The position numbers and the translations under genes are program-made. DNA of 64,000 nucleotides from Streptomyces sp. ISL-10 (GTDB lineage Bacteria > Actinomycetota > Actinomycetes > Streptomycetales > Streptomycetaceae), in the NCBI RefSeq assembly GCF_018614575.1, contig NZ_JAGGOJ010000047.1, positions 19,148 to 83,147 of the forward strand, read 5' to 3'. Below are positions 8,081-16,574 of the stretch, in pieces. Under the pieces are notes generated by a model that had not been told where the DNA came from, did not search any database, and saw nothing but the letters and a program-made list of their open reading frames with translations. Numbering within the stretch: position 1 is the first letter of the stretch; the number at the start of each line of letters is the position of its first letter.

Positions 8081-9107
8081 CCGGGGCATCGTCGGGATCG
8101 ACGCCGGGACGGTGAGCCGCTGGCTCGAAACCCTCGGCGTCGGCTTCGCCGAGCCGCTGCGCTTCGACCGGATCGGGCTCGGCCAGTCGAATCTGACCTA
8201 TCTCGTACGGGACCAGGACGGCCGCAGATGGGTGCTGCGGCGCCCACCGCTGGGTCGCCTGTTGGCGTCGGCGCACGACGTGGCCCGAGAGGCGCGGATT
8301 CTGGCCGCGCTGGAGGGCACCGGCGTCCCGACCCCCCGGGTGCTCGGGCTGACCGCCGACCCCGCCGTGACGGACGTCCCGCTGCTGTTCATGGAGTTCA
8401 TGGACGGCCAGGTCGTCGACACGATGCCGATCGCGCGGTCGTTGACGCCCGAGCGGCGCCGGGCGATCGGGATGTCGTTGCCGCGGACGCTGGCGAAGAT
8501 CCACGCGGTCGATCTCGCGACGGCCGGGCTGACCGGTCTGGCCGGCCACAAGCCGTATGCGCAGCGCCAGCTCAAGCGGTGGTCGGGCCAGTGGGAGAAG
8601 TCCAGGACCCGCGAGCTGCCCGCCCTCGACGACCTCACGCGACGCCTTGCCGCAGCTGTTCCGGAGCAGCGCGAAGTGACGCTCGTACACGGCGACTTCC
8701 ATCTGCGCAATGTCATCACCTCCTGCGACACCGGGGAGGTGACGGCGGTGCTCGACTGGGAGTTGTCGACACTGGGGGATCCGTTGGCGGACATGGGCAG
8801 TCTGCTGGCGTACTGGCCGGCCAAGGGTGAGAACACCTCGGGCGACTTCGGCGCGACCGCTCTCGAGGGCTTCCCGACCCGCGAGGAACTCGAGGCGGCC
8901 TACTTGGCGGCGTCGGGACGCGACCTGACGGCGCTGGGCTACTGGCACGCGATGGGGCTGTGGAAGGTCGCGATCATCGCGGAGGGCGTCATGCGCCGCG
9001 CGATGGACGAACCGCGGAACAAGGCCGCGTCCGGGGCCCCGACCGCGGAGCGCATCGACGCGCTGGTGGCGAAGGCCCACGAAGTCGCGGACAGGGCAGG
9101 CATCTGA
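8073..9107 (+). CDS. APH-family phosphotransferase (ACAD10/11- or LvaA-type kinase), 344 aa
   Basis: Aminoglycoside-phosphotransferase fold. Catalytic loop LVHGDFHLRNVI (HGDxxxxN) and metal-binding VLDWELSTLGDP are present, with the N-lobe VLRRPP lysine/arginine region. Kinases of this type beside an acyl-CoA dehydrogenase are known to phosphorylate 4-hydroxyacyl-CoAs (levulinate pathway, ACAD11), not antibiotics, and that role fits here. GTG 8073 is preferred: GGCAGGGAG lies upstream and it overlaps the SDR stop; the ORF stays open upstream to 8037. Confidence 0.85.
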   Translation: MSSRGIVGIDAGTVSRWLETLGVGFAEPLRFDRIGLGQSNLTYLVRDQDGRRWVLRRPPLGRLLASAHDVAREARILAALEGTGVPTPRVLGLTADPAVTDVPLLFMEFMDGQVVDTMPIARSLTPERRRAIGMSLPRTLAKIHAVDLATAGLTGLAGHKPYAQRQLKRWSGQWEKSRTRELPALDDLTRRLAAAVPEQREVTLVHGDFHLRNVITSCDTGEVTAVLDWELSTLGDPLADMGSLLAYWPAKGENTSGDFGATALEGFPTREELEAAYLAASGRDLTALGYWHAMGLWKVAIIAEGVMRRAMDEPRNKAASGAPTAERIDALVAKAHEVADRAGI

Positions 9108-9156
9108 CCCGATCGCATGCCCACGGACATTGAGACTCACGTACAGGAAAGGAGCG

Positions 9157-9294
9157 ATGATGAGGCAAGCAGTCCTCGTATCGGCGGCGCGTACGCCGAT
9201 CGGAAAGGCCTACCGGGGCGCGCGCTACGCCGTGATCACCGTGTGCATCGGCAGCGGCATCGGCGCGGCGGGGCTGTTCGAGGTGGTGTCGTGA
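9157..9294 (+). pseudogene. Thiolase mini-gene: in-frame internally deleted acetyl-CoA acyltransferase, 45 aa
   Basis: The first ~22 codons (QAVLVSAARTPIGKAYRGA) are the canonical thiolase N-terminus. The next residues, RYAVITVCIGSGIGAAGLFE, are the canonical extreme C-terminus, including the Cys-Ile-Gly active-site loop. Roughly 330-350 codons are missing between them, with the frame kept. The junction falls in RGA, which occurs at both family ends (YRGAF and RRGARY), consistent with deletion between short repeats. AGGAAAGGAG lies just upstream, and the TGA overlaps the GTG of the next SDR. It cannot be a thiolase; it may survive as a translational coupler. Confidence 0.85.
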
Positions 9295-10088
9295 ACCCCG
9301 CCGCACTGTTCGACGTCAGCGGAAAGACCGTGGTGGTGACCGGCGGCTCACGCGGAATCGGGCTGATGATCGCGCACGGTTTTGTGGCGGCCGGGGCCAC
9401 GGTGATCATCTCTTCCCGCAATGCCGAGGCGTGCGAGAAGGCGGCAGCGGAGTTGTCCGCCCTGACGTCCCCCGGCGCCGGAACCTGTCTGGCGCACCCG
9501 GCGGACCTGTCCACCGCCGAAGGCCTCGAGAGCCTGGCCGAGCGGGTCGCGGAGGTCGCGCCCCGGCTGAACGTCCTGGTCAACAATGCGGGAGCCGCCT
9601 GGGGTGCGCCGATCGGCGAGTTCCCCGACTCGGGCTTCGACAAGGTGCTGAACGTCAACGTCAGGGCCGTCTTCTCGCTGACGCAACGGCTGCTGCCGCA
9701 GTTGCGGAGGGCCGCCACCGCGGAGGATCCCGCGCGAGTGATCAACATCGGGTCGATCGACGGGCTCGTCGTCTCCGCCTCCGACAACTTCTCCTACGTC
9801 GCGAGCAAGGCGGCGGTGCACATGCTGACCCGCAAGATGGCCGCCACGCTCGCGAGTGATCACATCACCGTCAACGCCCTTGCTCCTGGCCCGTTCCCGA
9901 CCAAGATGATGGCGCACGTCCTGGACGACCCCGAGCTGCGGGACGACGTGGTCGAACGGGTGCCCCTCGGCCGCATCGGCACCCCCGAGGACATCGCGAG
10001 TCCGGCGATCTTCCTCGCCTCCCGCGCGGGCGCATACCTGACCGGCACGGTGATCCCCGTGGACGGCGGGATCTCCGGGACGCGCTGA
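9291..10088 (+). CDS. Short-chain dehydrogenase/reductase, 265 aa
   Basis: SDR with TGGSRGIG, NNAGAAWG, catalytic serine in INIGSIDG, YVASK, and C-terminal YLTGTVIPVDGG. GTG 9291 overlaps the stop of the thiolase mini-gene (GTGA), so translation is probably coupled to it; the deletion upstream kept this arrangement intact. The likely role is reduction or oxidation of a 3-oxo/3-hydroxyacyl-CoA. The third SDR of the cluster, with only family-level similarity to the others. Confidence 0.9.
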   Translation: MNPAALFDVSGKTVVVTGGSRGIGLMIAHGFVAAGATVIISSRNAEACEKAAAELSALTSPGAGTCLAHPADLSTAEGLESLAERVAEVAPRLNVLVNNAGAAWGAPIGEFPDSGFDKVLNVNVRAVFSLTQRLLPQLRRAATAEDPARVINIGSIDGLVVSASDNFSYVASKAAVHMLTRKMAATLASDHITVNALAPGPFPTKMMAHVLDDPELRDDVVERVPLGRIGTPEDIASPAIFLASRAGAYLTGTVIPVDGGISGTR

Positions 10089-10167
10089 CCGATCGCAAAT
10101 GAAGGTCACCACGCCCACACGGCAAACACCCCCACACTCTCACCCCTGAAAGGCGGCACTGGCAGCG

Positions 10168-11826
10168 ATGAGCTGGTTCGACGACAGGCCGTGGACGGCG
10201 CAGTACCCCGAACGGATGGCGGAGGTGGAACCGGTCGGCCACCGCACCACGCTGGAACTGCTGGCCGACGCGGTGGCCGCCGCCCCCGACAGCCCGGCCA
10301 CCACCTACCTCGGTGGCACCCTGACCTACCGGGAAGTGGACGAGCTCTCCGACGGGGTGGCGCACTACCTGCTCGAGCGCGGCTTTCGTCCCGGCGACCG
10401 GCTGGCGCTGTACCTGCAGAACATCCCGCAGTTCGTGCTGGCGCTGTTCGGTGCCTGGAAGGCGGGCGGCGCAGTCGTACCGCTCAACCCGATGTACCGG
10501 GACGAACTCGCGCACATCCTCACCGACGCGGGGGTGTCGGCGATCGTGTGCGATGAGCAGGCCTGGTCGGAGCACGTCCGTGAGCGGGCCACCGCGGCGG
10601 GGGTGACGACGGCGCTCACCGCCAGCCCGCTGGACCTGCAAACCCTGGACGACCCCCGCGTCTTCGCCGGCCTGACCCGGCAGCGCAGCGAGGGCGCGGA
10701 CGACGTCCTCGACGTGGCGAGGGCACGGGTGGGGCGGCGACCCGCTCGTCCCGGGCTGACGCCCGACGACATCGCGCTGATCTCCTACACCTCCGGCACC
10801 AGCGGACTGCCGAAGGGGGCGACCAACACCCATCGCAACCTGACCGTCAACGCGGTCCTGCTGCGGCTGTACGACGAGATCCCCCCGGGCTCGCCGATTT
10901 TCGCGCTGGCCCCGCTGTTCCACATCACCGGCATGGTCGTCCAACTGCTCAACGCGGTCGACCTGGCGAGCCCTCTGGTACTCGCCTACCGCTTCGAGCC
11001 GGGGGTGGTGATCGACGCGCTGAAGCGGGAACGGCCCGCGTACATGGTCGGGCCGTCCACCGCGTACATGGCGCTGATGGCACACCCCGACTACTCGGCC
11101 GAGGCGTTCGCCTCGCTCAGGACACTCAACTCCGGCGGCGCCCCGCTGCCGCCCGCGGTCGTCGAGCGGTTCCAGGAGCAGACGGGACTGTACATCCGCA
11201 ACGGTTACGGGCTCACGGAGACCAGTGCCCCTTGCGTGGTGGTGCCCGTGGGCAGCGAGGCTCCCGTGGATCCCGACTCGGGCACCTTGTCGATCGGCCT
11301 GCCCCTTCCCACCGCGATGGTCCGCATCGTCGACGAGGACGGCAGGGACCTGGGACCGAACGAGGTCGGCGAGATCGCGGTCGAAGGCCCCATGGTGGTG
11401 CCCGCGTACTGGAACAGGCCCGAGGCCACCGCGGAGTCGATCCCGAACGGGCGGCTGCTCACCGGCGATGTCGGCTTCATGGATCGCCAGGGCCGGGTGT
11501 ACGTGGTCGACCGCAAGAAGGACATGATCAATGCCTCGGGGTTCAAGGTGTGGCCTCGCGAGGTCGAGGACGTCCTCTACGGGCACCCCGCGGTGCGCGA
11601 GGCCGCCGTGGTCGGTGTGCCCGACCCCTACCGCGGTGAGACCGTGGCGGCCTTCGTGAGCCTGAGGCCCGGCGGATCTGCCGAGCCCGACGAGCTGGTC
11701 GCCTACTGCCGCGAGCACCTGGCCGCCTACAAGGCCCCTCGGACCGTCAGCATCCGGGACGAGCTGCCCAAGACCACCAGCGGCAAGATCCTGCGCCGCG
11801 AACTGCGCGGGGCGACGTCCGCGTGA
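10168..11826 (+). CDS. Acyl-CoA ligase (long-chain/aryl AMP-dependent synthetase), 552 aa
   Basis: Second ANL ligase of the cluster: SYTSGTSGLPKG P-loop, NGYGLTETSAP, RLLTGDVGFMD hinge region and C-terminal PKTTSGKILRREL with catalytic lysine. ATG 10168 follows GAAAGGCGG. It is separated by 79 bp from the SDR, so it may share its transcript or have its own promoter. The substrate cannot be read from sequence. Confidence 0.92.
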   Translation: MSWFDDRPWTAQYPERMAEVEPVGHRTTLELLADAVAAAPDSPATTYLGGTLTYREVDELSDGVAHYLLERGFRPGDRLALYLQNIPQFVLALFGAWKAGGAVVPLNPMYRDELAHILTDAGVSAIVCDEQAWSEHVRERATAAGVTTALTASPLDLQTLDDPRVFAGLTRQRSEGADDVLDVARARVGRRPARPGLTPDDIALISYTSGTSGLPKGATNTHRNLTVNAVLLRLYDEIPPGSPIFALAPLFHITGMVVQLLNAVDLASPLVLAYRFEPGVVIDALKRERPAYMVGPSTAYMALMAHPDYSAEAFASLRTLNSGGAPLPPAVVERFQEQTGLYIRNGYGLTETSAPCVVVPVGSEAPVDPDSGTLSIGLPLPTAMVRIVDEDGRDLGPNEVGEIAVEGPMVVPAYWNRPEATAESIPNGRLLTGDVGFMDRQGRVYVVDRKKDMINASGFKVWPREVEDVLYGHPAVREAAVVGVPDPYRGETVAAFVSLRPGGSAEPDELVAYCREHLAAYKAPRTVSIRDELPKTTSGKILRRELRGATSA

Positions 11827-11846
11827 CGAGCGAGAGGAGCTGAAGG

Positions 11847-12728
11847 ATGGCCGGTCTGCCAGAGGTCCTGGTCCTCGACGAAATCGCGCCGGACCGGTTC
11901 CGGTCCGGCCCGATCCCCAGCGAGTGGGCGCGGACGTTCGGTGGCCAGATCGCCGCCCAGTCGCTGATGGCCGCGGCGCGTACGCTCGACCGGTCGTACT
12001 CGGCTCACTCGCTGCACGGCTACTTTCTGCGGCCCGGCCGTCCGCACGAGCCGACGGACTTTTCGGTCGAGCGGATCCGCGACGGTGGCAGCTTCTGCAC
12101 CCGCCGGGTGACCGCGGTCCAGGCGGGGGAGGCGATCTTCACGATGACGGCGTCGTTCCATCGCGGAGATGAAGGGTTCTCCCACCAGGTGGACATGCCG
12201 GCGGTGCCGGCACCTGACGACATCCCGGAGTCCGACCGCATCAGCGGCTGGGGCATGCCGCGGCCCGCGGAGTGGCGCCACTGGGAGATGCGATGGGTGC
12301 CCAGGGGGGAGATCGGCCACGTTCCGGAGGCGCCGGCCTGCCAGCGGGTGTGGATCCGGTACGGACGTCCGCTGCCGGATGGCAGTGCCGTCCACGCCTG
12401 CGCACTGACCTATCTCAGCGACATGGCGCTGCTGGGATCCGCGCGGCTGCCACATCCCCAAACCGCCGTACAGGGCGCGTCGTTGGACCACTCGCTGTGG
12501 TTCCTGCGTCCCTTCCGCGCGGACGAGTGGCTGCTGTACGACCAGGTCTCCCCTTCGGCCGAGCACGGTCGGGCGCTCACCCGCGGAAGGCTGTTCGACA
12601 CGGGCGGGCGTCTGGTGGCCGCCGTCGCGCAGGAGGGACTCATGCGCTTCGACCGGCCCCGGTCGACGGCGGGCCGCGACACAGAAGAAGGGACGCGTGG
12701 AGCGCACGCCTCAGCGAGCGTTCCGTAA
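11847..12728 (+). CDS. Acyl-CoA thioesterase II (TesB-like), 293 aa
   Basis: Double hot-dog thioesterase of the TesB family: N-terminal FGGQIAAQSLMAAARTL, YSAHSLHGYFLRPG and the C-terminal repeat with ASLDHSLWFLRPFRADEW. It hydrolyses acyl-CoA to free acid and CoA, perhaps relieving CoA trapping by dead-end intermediates. It starts 20 bp after the ligase with AGGAG upstream. Confidence 0.9.
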   Translation: MAGLPEVLVLDEIAPDRFRSGPIPSEWARTFGGQIAAQSLMAAARTLDRSYSAHSLHGYFLRPGRPHEPTDFSVERIRDGGSFCTRRVTAVQAGEAIFTMTASFHRGDEGFSHQVDMPAVPAPDDIPESDRISGWGMPRPAEWRHWEMRWVPRGEIGHVPEAPACQRVWIRYGRPLPDGSAVHACALTYLSDMALLGSARLPHPQTAVQGASLDHSLWFLRPFRADEWLLYDQVSPSAEHGRALTRGRLFDTGGRLVAAVAQEGLMRFDRPRSTAGRDTEEGTRGAHASASVP

Positions 12729-12790
12729 TCCCCCGGCCCCGACCGTCGCCGACATCCGTTGATCAACGAATTCAGGAAGTGGTGCCAGGC

Positions 12791-13081
12791 ATGTCCACCC
12801 ACTACAGCGTCACCGGACGCACAGCGATCCTCCGCATCGACAAGCCCCCGGTCAACGGGCTCGGGCACGCAACGCGGAAGGGCCTGCGCGCCTCGGACAT
12901 CGACGTCGTCTACATCGCGGGGTACGGCTTCCCGAGGTACCGGGGCGGACCGATGTTCTACGCCGACACGATGGGTGCCGCACACGTCCTCTCCGGGCTC
13001 AGGCGGTTCCACGGAGATGACGGTTGGGAGCCCTCGCCGTTGCTGATGCGGCTGGCCGCCGAGGGTGGAACATTCAACTGA
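12791..13081 (+). pseudogene. FadB-type mini-gene: in-frame internally deleted hydroxyacyl-CoA dehydrogenase/enoyl-CoA hydratase, 96 aa
   Basis: Residues 1-~33 (YSVTGRTAILRIDKPPVNGL) are the N-terminus of the hydratase half of a ~700-aa bifunctional enzyme. Residues from ~35 on (RASDIDVVYIAGYGFPRYRG, FYADTMG, PLLMRLAAEGGTFN) are its extreme C-terminus. About 600 codons, including all of the NAD-binding and catalytic parts, are gone but the frame is kept. The junction is at a GL dipeptide (GGCCTG) likely present at both ends. AGGAAG precedes the ATG. It is the last gene of the cluster and the second deletion of this kind in it. Confidence 0.85.
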
Positions 13082-13115
13082 CGCCACCACCGCAGCTGCG
13101 GGACCTGGCGATCAC

Positions 13116-13164
13116 GCGGCGGCCGGCCGCGACTTCTCCAGGAGGAGTCGCAGCCGGCCGCCGC
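13116..13164. terminator. Bidirectional terminator between convergent genes
   Basis: A 19-bp stem with one mismatch (arms 13116-13134 and 13146-13164) and an 11-nt loop. It lies between the plus-strand catabolic cluster and the convergent minus-strand reductase gene, exactly where a shared terminator is expected. Confidence 0.75.
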
Positions 13165-13269
13165 GCCGCGCGGGGGCCGGCACCCGCCGCCCGGGGCCCG
13201 GTAGCAGGAGCGCCGGGCCCCACGCGCTGAGGGGAGGGCGGACTCTGCCGTGCACTCCGCCCGCGACGG

Positions 13270-14319
13270 TCAGTTGTCGACTGCGGCCCGTGCCGGCAAG
13301 GTGACGATCATCTTGCCGGTGTTGTCGCCGCGGAGCATGCCGAGGAATGCCTCGACGTTGTTCTCGATGCCTTCCACGACGGTCTCCTCGTAGTGGAGTT
13401 TCCCGTCGCGGATCCAGCTGCCGACCTCCTGCACGAACTGCTGTTGCAGGTCGTTGTGGTCCGATACCAACAGGCCGCGCAGGGTGAGACGCTTGCCGAT
13501 GGCGAGCGCGAGGTTGCGCGGGCCGGGGGTCGGCTCGGTGGCGTTGTACTGGGCGATGGCCCCGCACAGCGCCGCGCGGCCGTGCACGTTGAGGGCGCCG
13601 ATCGCCGCCTCGAGGTGGTCGCCGCCGACGTTGTCGAAGTAGACGTCGATGCCATCCGGGGCCGCGGCCTTGAGCTGCTCGGCCACCGGCGCCTTCTTGT
13701 AGTTGAAGGCGGCGTCGAAGCCGTACTTGCTGAGGAGGAGTTCCACCTTCTCGTCGGAGCCGGCGCTGCCGATGACCCGCTTGGCGCCCTTGAGCCGGGC
13801 GATCTGCCCGACCTTGCTGCCGACCGCACCGGCCGCGCCGGAGACGAAGACGGTGTCGCCCTCATGGAACTCCGCCACCCGCAGCAGGCCCGCATAGGCG
13901 GTCAGCCCGGGCATGCCGAGGACACCGAGGTACGTGCTCAGCGGAGCGTTCCCGGCGTCGACCTTCACAGCGTTCGCGGCGTCGAGGAGCGCGTACTCCC
14001 GCCAGCCGAGCCCATGCAGGACGTGATCACCCACTGCGATGGTGCCGGCGGAGGAGTCATCGCCCACGGCGACGACGACGCCGACCGCACCGCCGTCCAT
14101 CGGCTGGTTCAGCTGGAAGGGAGGGACGTAGGACTTCACGTCGTTCATCCGGCCGCGCATGTACGGGTCGACCGACAAGTGCAGGTTGCGTACGAGGATC
14201 TGACCGGAGCCGGGCTCGGCGACCGGAACCTCGCGCAGGGCGAAGTCCTGCAGCCGGGGCACTCCGTTCGGGCGGGCGACCAGGTGCCATTCACGGCTGG
14301 TGGTGGGTAGAGCGCTCAT
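13270..14319 (-). CDS. NADP-dependent oxidoreductase, zinc-independent MDR (CurA/PTGR-like), 349 aa
   Basis: Medium-chain reductase lacking zinc ligands. N-terminal LREVPVAEPGSGQILVRNL, substrate loop DPYMRGRM, and nucleotide motif GAAGAVGSKVGQIARLKGAKRV are typical of prostaglandin/curcumin reductases that saturate alpha,beta-unsaturated carbonyls. The ATG at 14319 is chosen; an in-frame GTG at 14349 is less likely because the purine-rich GAAAGAGA lies between them. Last gene of the MarR-controlled detoxification operon, and functionally consistent with removal of reactive enals or enones. Confidence 0.88.
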   Translation of the reverse strand: MSALPTTSREWHLVARPNGVPRLQDFALREVPVAEPGSGQILVRNLHLSVDPYMRGRMNDVKSYVPPFQLNQPMDGGAVGVVVAVGDDSSAGTIAVGDHVLHGLGWREYALLDAANAVKVDAGNAPLSTYLGVLGMPGLTAYAGLLRVAEFHEGDTVFVSGAAGAVGSKVGQIARLKGAKRVIGSAGSDEKVELLLSKYGFDAAFNYKKAPVAEQLKAAAPDGIDVYFDNVGGDHLEAAIGALNVHGRAALCGAIAQYNATEPTPGPRNLALAIGKRLTLRGLLVSDHNDLQQQFVQEVGSWIRDGKLHYEETVVEGIENNVEAFLGMLRGDNTGKMIVTLPARAAVDN

Positions 14320-14367
14320 GATGGGGACGTCTCTTTCTGTCGTGTTCACTGCATGGCTGGAGGGGGA

Positions 14368-15687
14368 TCAGCTGAGCGGCTTGGCGAGGACGGCTTTGCG
14401 GTGGCTGAAGGTCTCGATGGAGTAGCGGCCGTGGTAGCTGCCCATGCCGCTTTCCCCGACGCCCCCGAACGGCAGGTCGGAGATGGTGAGATGGGCCAGC
14501 GGCAGCCCGAACCCGAGTCCGCCCGAGGAGGTTTCGGCAGTGAGCCGCTCCCGGGTGGTGTCCGATTCGGTGAACGCATACAGGGCCAGCGGCTTGTCGC
14601 GGTCGTTGATGAAGTCGATGGCCTCGTCGAGCCCAGGCACCTCGACGATCGGGAGGATCGGGCCGAAGATCTCCTCCTGCATGACGGGCGCGTCCGGTGA
14701 CACCTCGGCCAGGACGGTCGGCGCGATGTACTTGGAATCCCGGTCGTGCGCACCGCCGGTGACCTGGCGGCCGGATTCGAGGAGGGCGGTCAGCCGGTCG
14801 AAGTGGCGCTCGTTGACGATCCGGCCGTACTCCGGGGAGGCGGAGGCGTCCGGTCCGTACAGGCCCTCCACCGCCTTGGCCAGCGCTCCCTCAAGTGCGC
14901 GTGCGGTCTCGGGGTCGGTGAGGACGTAGTCGGGCGCGACGCAGGTCTGTCCGGCGTTGAGGAACTTCCCGGCCGCGAGGCGGGCGGCGACGGTGTCCAG
15001 ATCGGTGCCCCGGTCCACGAACGCCGGGGACTTGCCGCCGAGTTCGAGGGTGACGGGGGTGAGGTGCCGGGCGGCCGCGGCCATCACGATGCGGCCGACC
15101 GTGCCGTTGCCGGTGTAGAGGATGTGGTCGAAGCGCTGCTCGAGCAGGGCTGTGGTCTCCGGGACCCCGCCTTCGACCACGGCGACCGCGTCGGTGTCGA
15201 GGTACTGCGGCAGGAGGCGGGCCAGGGCGGCGGACGTGGCCGGGGCCAGTTCGCTGGGCTTGGCGACCACCGCGTTGCCCGCGGCCAGCGCACCGGCCAC
15301 CGGGGCCAGCAGCAGCTGCGCCGGGTAGTTCCAGGGGGCGATGACCAGGACGACGCCCAGCGGGTCGTACTGCGTCCAGGCACTCGCCTCCCCGATGAAC
15401 GCGGGGACGGGGGCCTGTTCGGGGCGCAGCCAGTCGTCGAGATGCTCCAGGGTGTGGTCGATCTCGCGTATGACGAAGTCGATCTCGGTGCGGTAGGCCT
15501 CGGTGGAGCTCTTTCCCAAGTCGGCGTGGAGCGCCGCGGCGAACGTCTCCCCGTGTTCGGTGAGCAGGGTACGCATCCGGTGCAGCTGCCCGGTACGCCA
15601 GGCCACGGGCTTGGTGGTGCCGGCGCGGAAGGAGGCGCGCAGCCGGGCGACGAGCTCGGCGGGCTGCTCGGGCGCAGAGTGGTTCAT
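14368..15687 (-). CDS. Aldehyde dehydrogenase (ALDH3-like), 439 aa
   Basis: NAD(P)-dependent ALDH of the compact class 3 type. VIAPWNYPAQLLL, the base in TLELGGKSP and the nucleophile in AGQTCVAPDYV are all intact. The length (~440) matches the ALDH3/YwdH group rather than the ~490-residue classical enzymes. It would oxidise aldehydes to acids and, with the DJ-1-like and MDR neighbours, suggests a reactive-carbonyl defence operon. Confidence 0.9.
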   Translation of the reverse strand: MNHSAPEQPAELVARLRASFRAGTTKPVAWRTGQLHRMRTLLTEHGETFAAALHADLGKSSTEAYRTEIDFVIREIDHTLEHLDDWLRPEQAPVPAFIGEASAWTQYDPLGVVLVIAPWNYPAQLLLAPVAGALAAGNAVVAKPSELAPATSAALARLLPQYLDTDAVAVVEGGVPETTALLEQRFDHILYTGNGTVGRIVMAAAARHLTPVTLELGGKSPAFVDRGTDLDTVAARLAAGKFLNAGQTCVAPDYVLTDPETARALEGALAKAVEGLYGPDASASPEYGRIVNERHFDRLTALLESGRQVTGGAHDRDSKYIAPTVLAEVSPDAPVMQEEIFGPILPIVEVPGLDEAIDFINDRDKPLALYAFTESDTTRERLTAETSSGGLGFGLPLAHLTISDLPFGGVGESGMGSYHGRYSIETFSHRKAVLAKPLS

Positions 15688-15771
15688 GGTTCCCTCACAG
15701 GTGCGGTACGTGGACGGGGGCGCCGGCGCCGCGCCGCGGGGCAGGCCCGGACGCCGGCGTCGGCAGGGGAA

Positions 15772-16476
15772 TCAGCCGCGGTTCAGGATGTCGATGATGT
15801 TCCGGGCGAGCTGCTCGGAGGAGGCGGGGTTCTGGCCGGTGTGCAGATTGCGGTCCGCCACCACGTGCGCGCTGAACGGGGCGGCGGCGGCAAAGTCGGC
15901 ACCGAGTTCCACCAGACGGTCCTGGAGCAGCCACGTGGCCTTGTCGGCGAAGCCGGCCAGGGTCTCCTCGGCGTTGGTGAAGCCGGTCATGCGGTAACCG
16001 GCGAACGGCCAGCTGCCGTCCTCGCGCCGGGCGGCGAGCAGGGCCGCGGGGGCGTGGCACAGCACCGCGAGCGGCTTGCCGGAGTCCAGCGCAGCGGTGA
16101 GCAGTCGGCCGGACGCGGCGTTGACGGCGAGGTCCTCCATGGGGCCGTGGCCACCGGGGTAGAGGACGGCGGCGTACGCGTCGAGGTCGACGTCCTCGAG
16201 CTTGACCGGGTTCTCCAGGTCGGCGCGGATGGAAGCCAGGTACGCGGCGATGGCGTCGGCCTGCTCCTTGCCGCCGGTGGACTCGGCGGCGAGGCTGACG
16301 GCGTCGACGGTCGGAGCGACGCCGCCGGGCGTGGCGACGGTGACGTCGAATCCGGCCTCGCGCAACAGGCGGTGCGGTGTGGCGAGTTCCTCGGCCCAGT
16401 AGCCGGTGGGGTGCAGGGTGCCGTCGGCGAGTGTCCAGTGGTCGGAACCGGTGACGACGAACAGAACTGCGGTCAC
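15772..16476 (-). CDS. DJ-1/PfpI-superfamily protein (Hsp31/glyoxalase III-like), 234 aa
   Basis: Type 1 glutamine-amidotransferase-like fold. Nucleophile elbow AVLCHAPAALL (Cys140-His141) and the acidic partner in GYWAEEL (Glu30) are present, as in Hsp31-type proteins with glyoxalase III or protein-repair activity toward methylglyoxal adducts. A true cysteine-protease or amidotransferase role is not supported. In the aldehyde/enone detoxification operon, the carbonyl-stress role is the best guess. Confidence 0.85.
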   Translation of the reverse strand: MTAVLFVVTGSDHWTLADGTLHPTGYWAEELATPHRLLREAGFDVTVATPGGVAPTVDAVSLAAESTGGKEQADAIAAYLASIRADLENPVKLEDVDLDAYAAVLYPGGHGPMEDLAVNAASGRLLTAALDSGKPLAVLCHAPAALLAARREDGSWPFAGYRMTGFTNAEETLAGFADKATWLLQDRLVELGADFAAAAPFSAHVVADRNLHTGQNPASSEQLARNIIDILNRG

Positions 16477-16574
16477 AACTGTCTCCTTCGAAGGGTGCGC
16501 GCGTCGCGCGGTGGTGGGGGGTCTTCTGGTCCGGCAGGGGGTGTGCCGGCGCCGGCGTACAGGCAGTGGGTGGC

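Noticed and set aside
8073..9107. Aminoglycoside-resistance gene
   Set aside because: APH fold but in an acyl-CoA operon beside an ACAD; context fits hydroxyacyl-CoA kinase.
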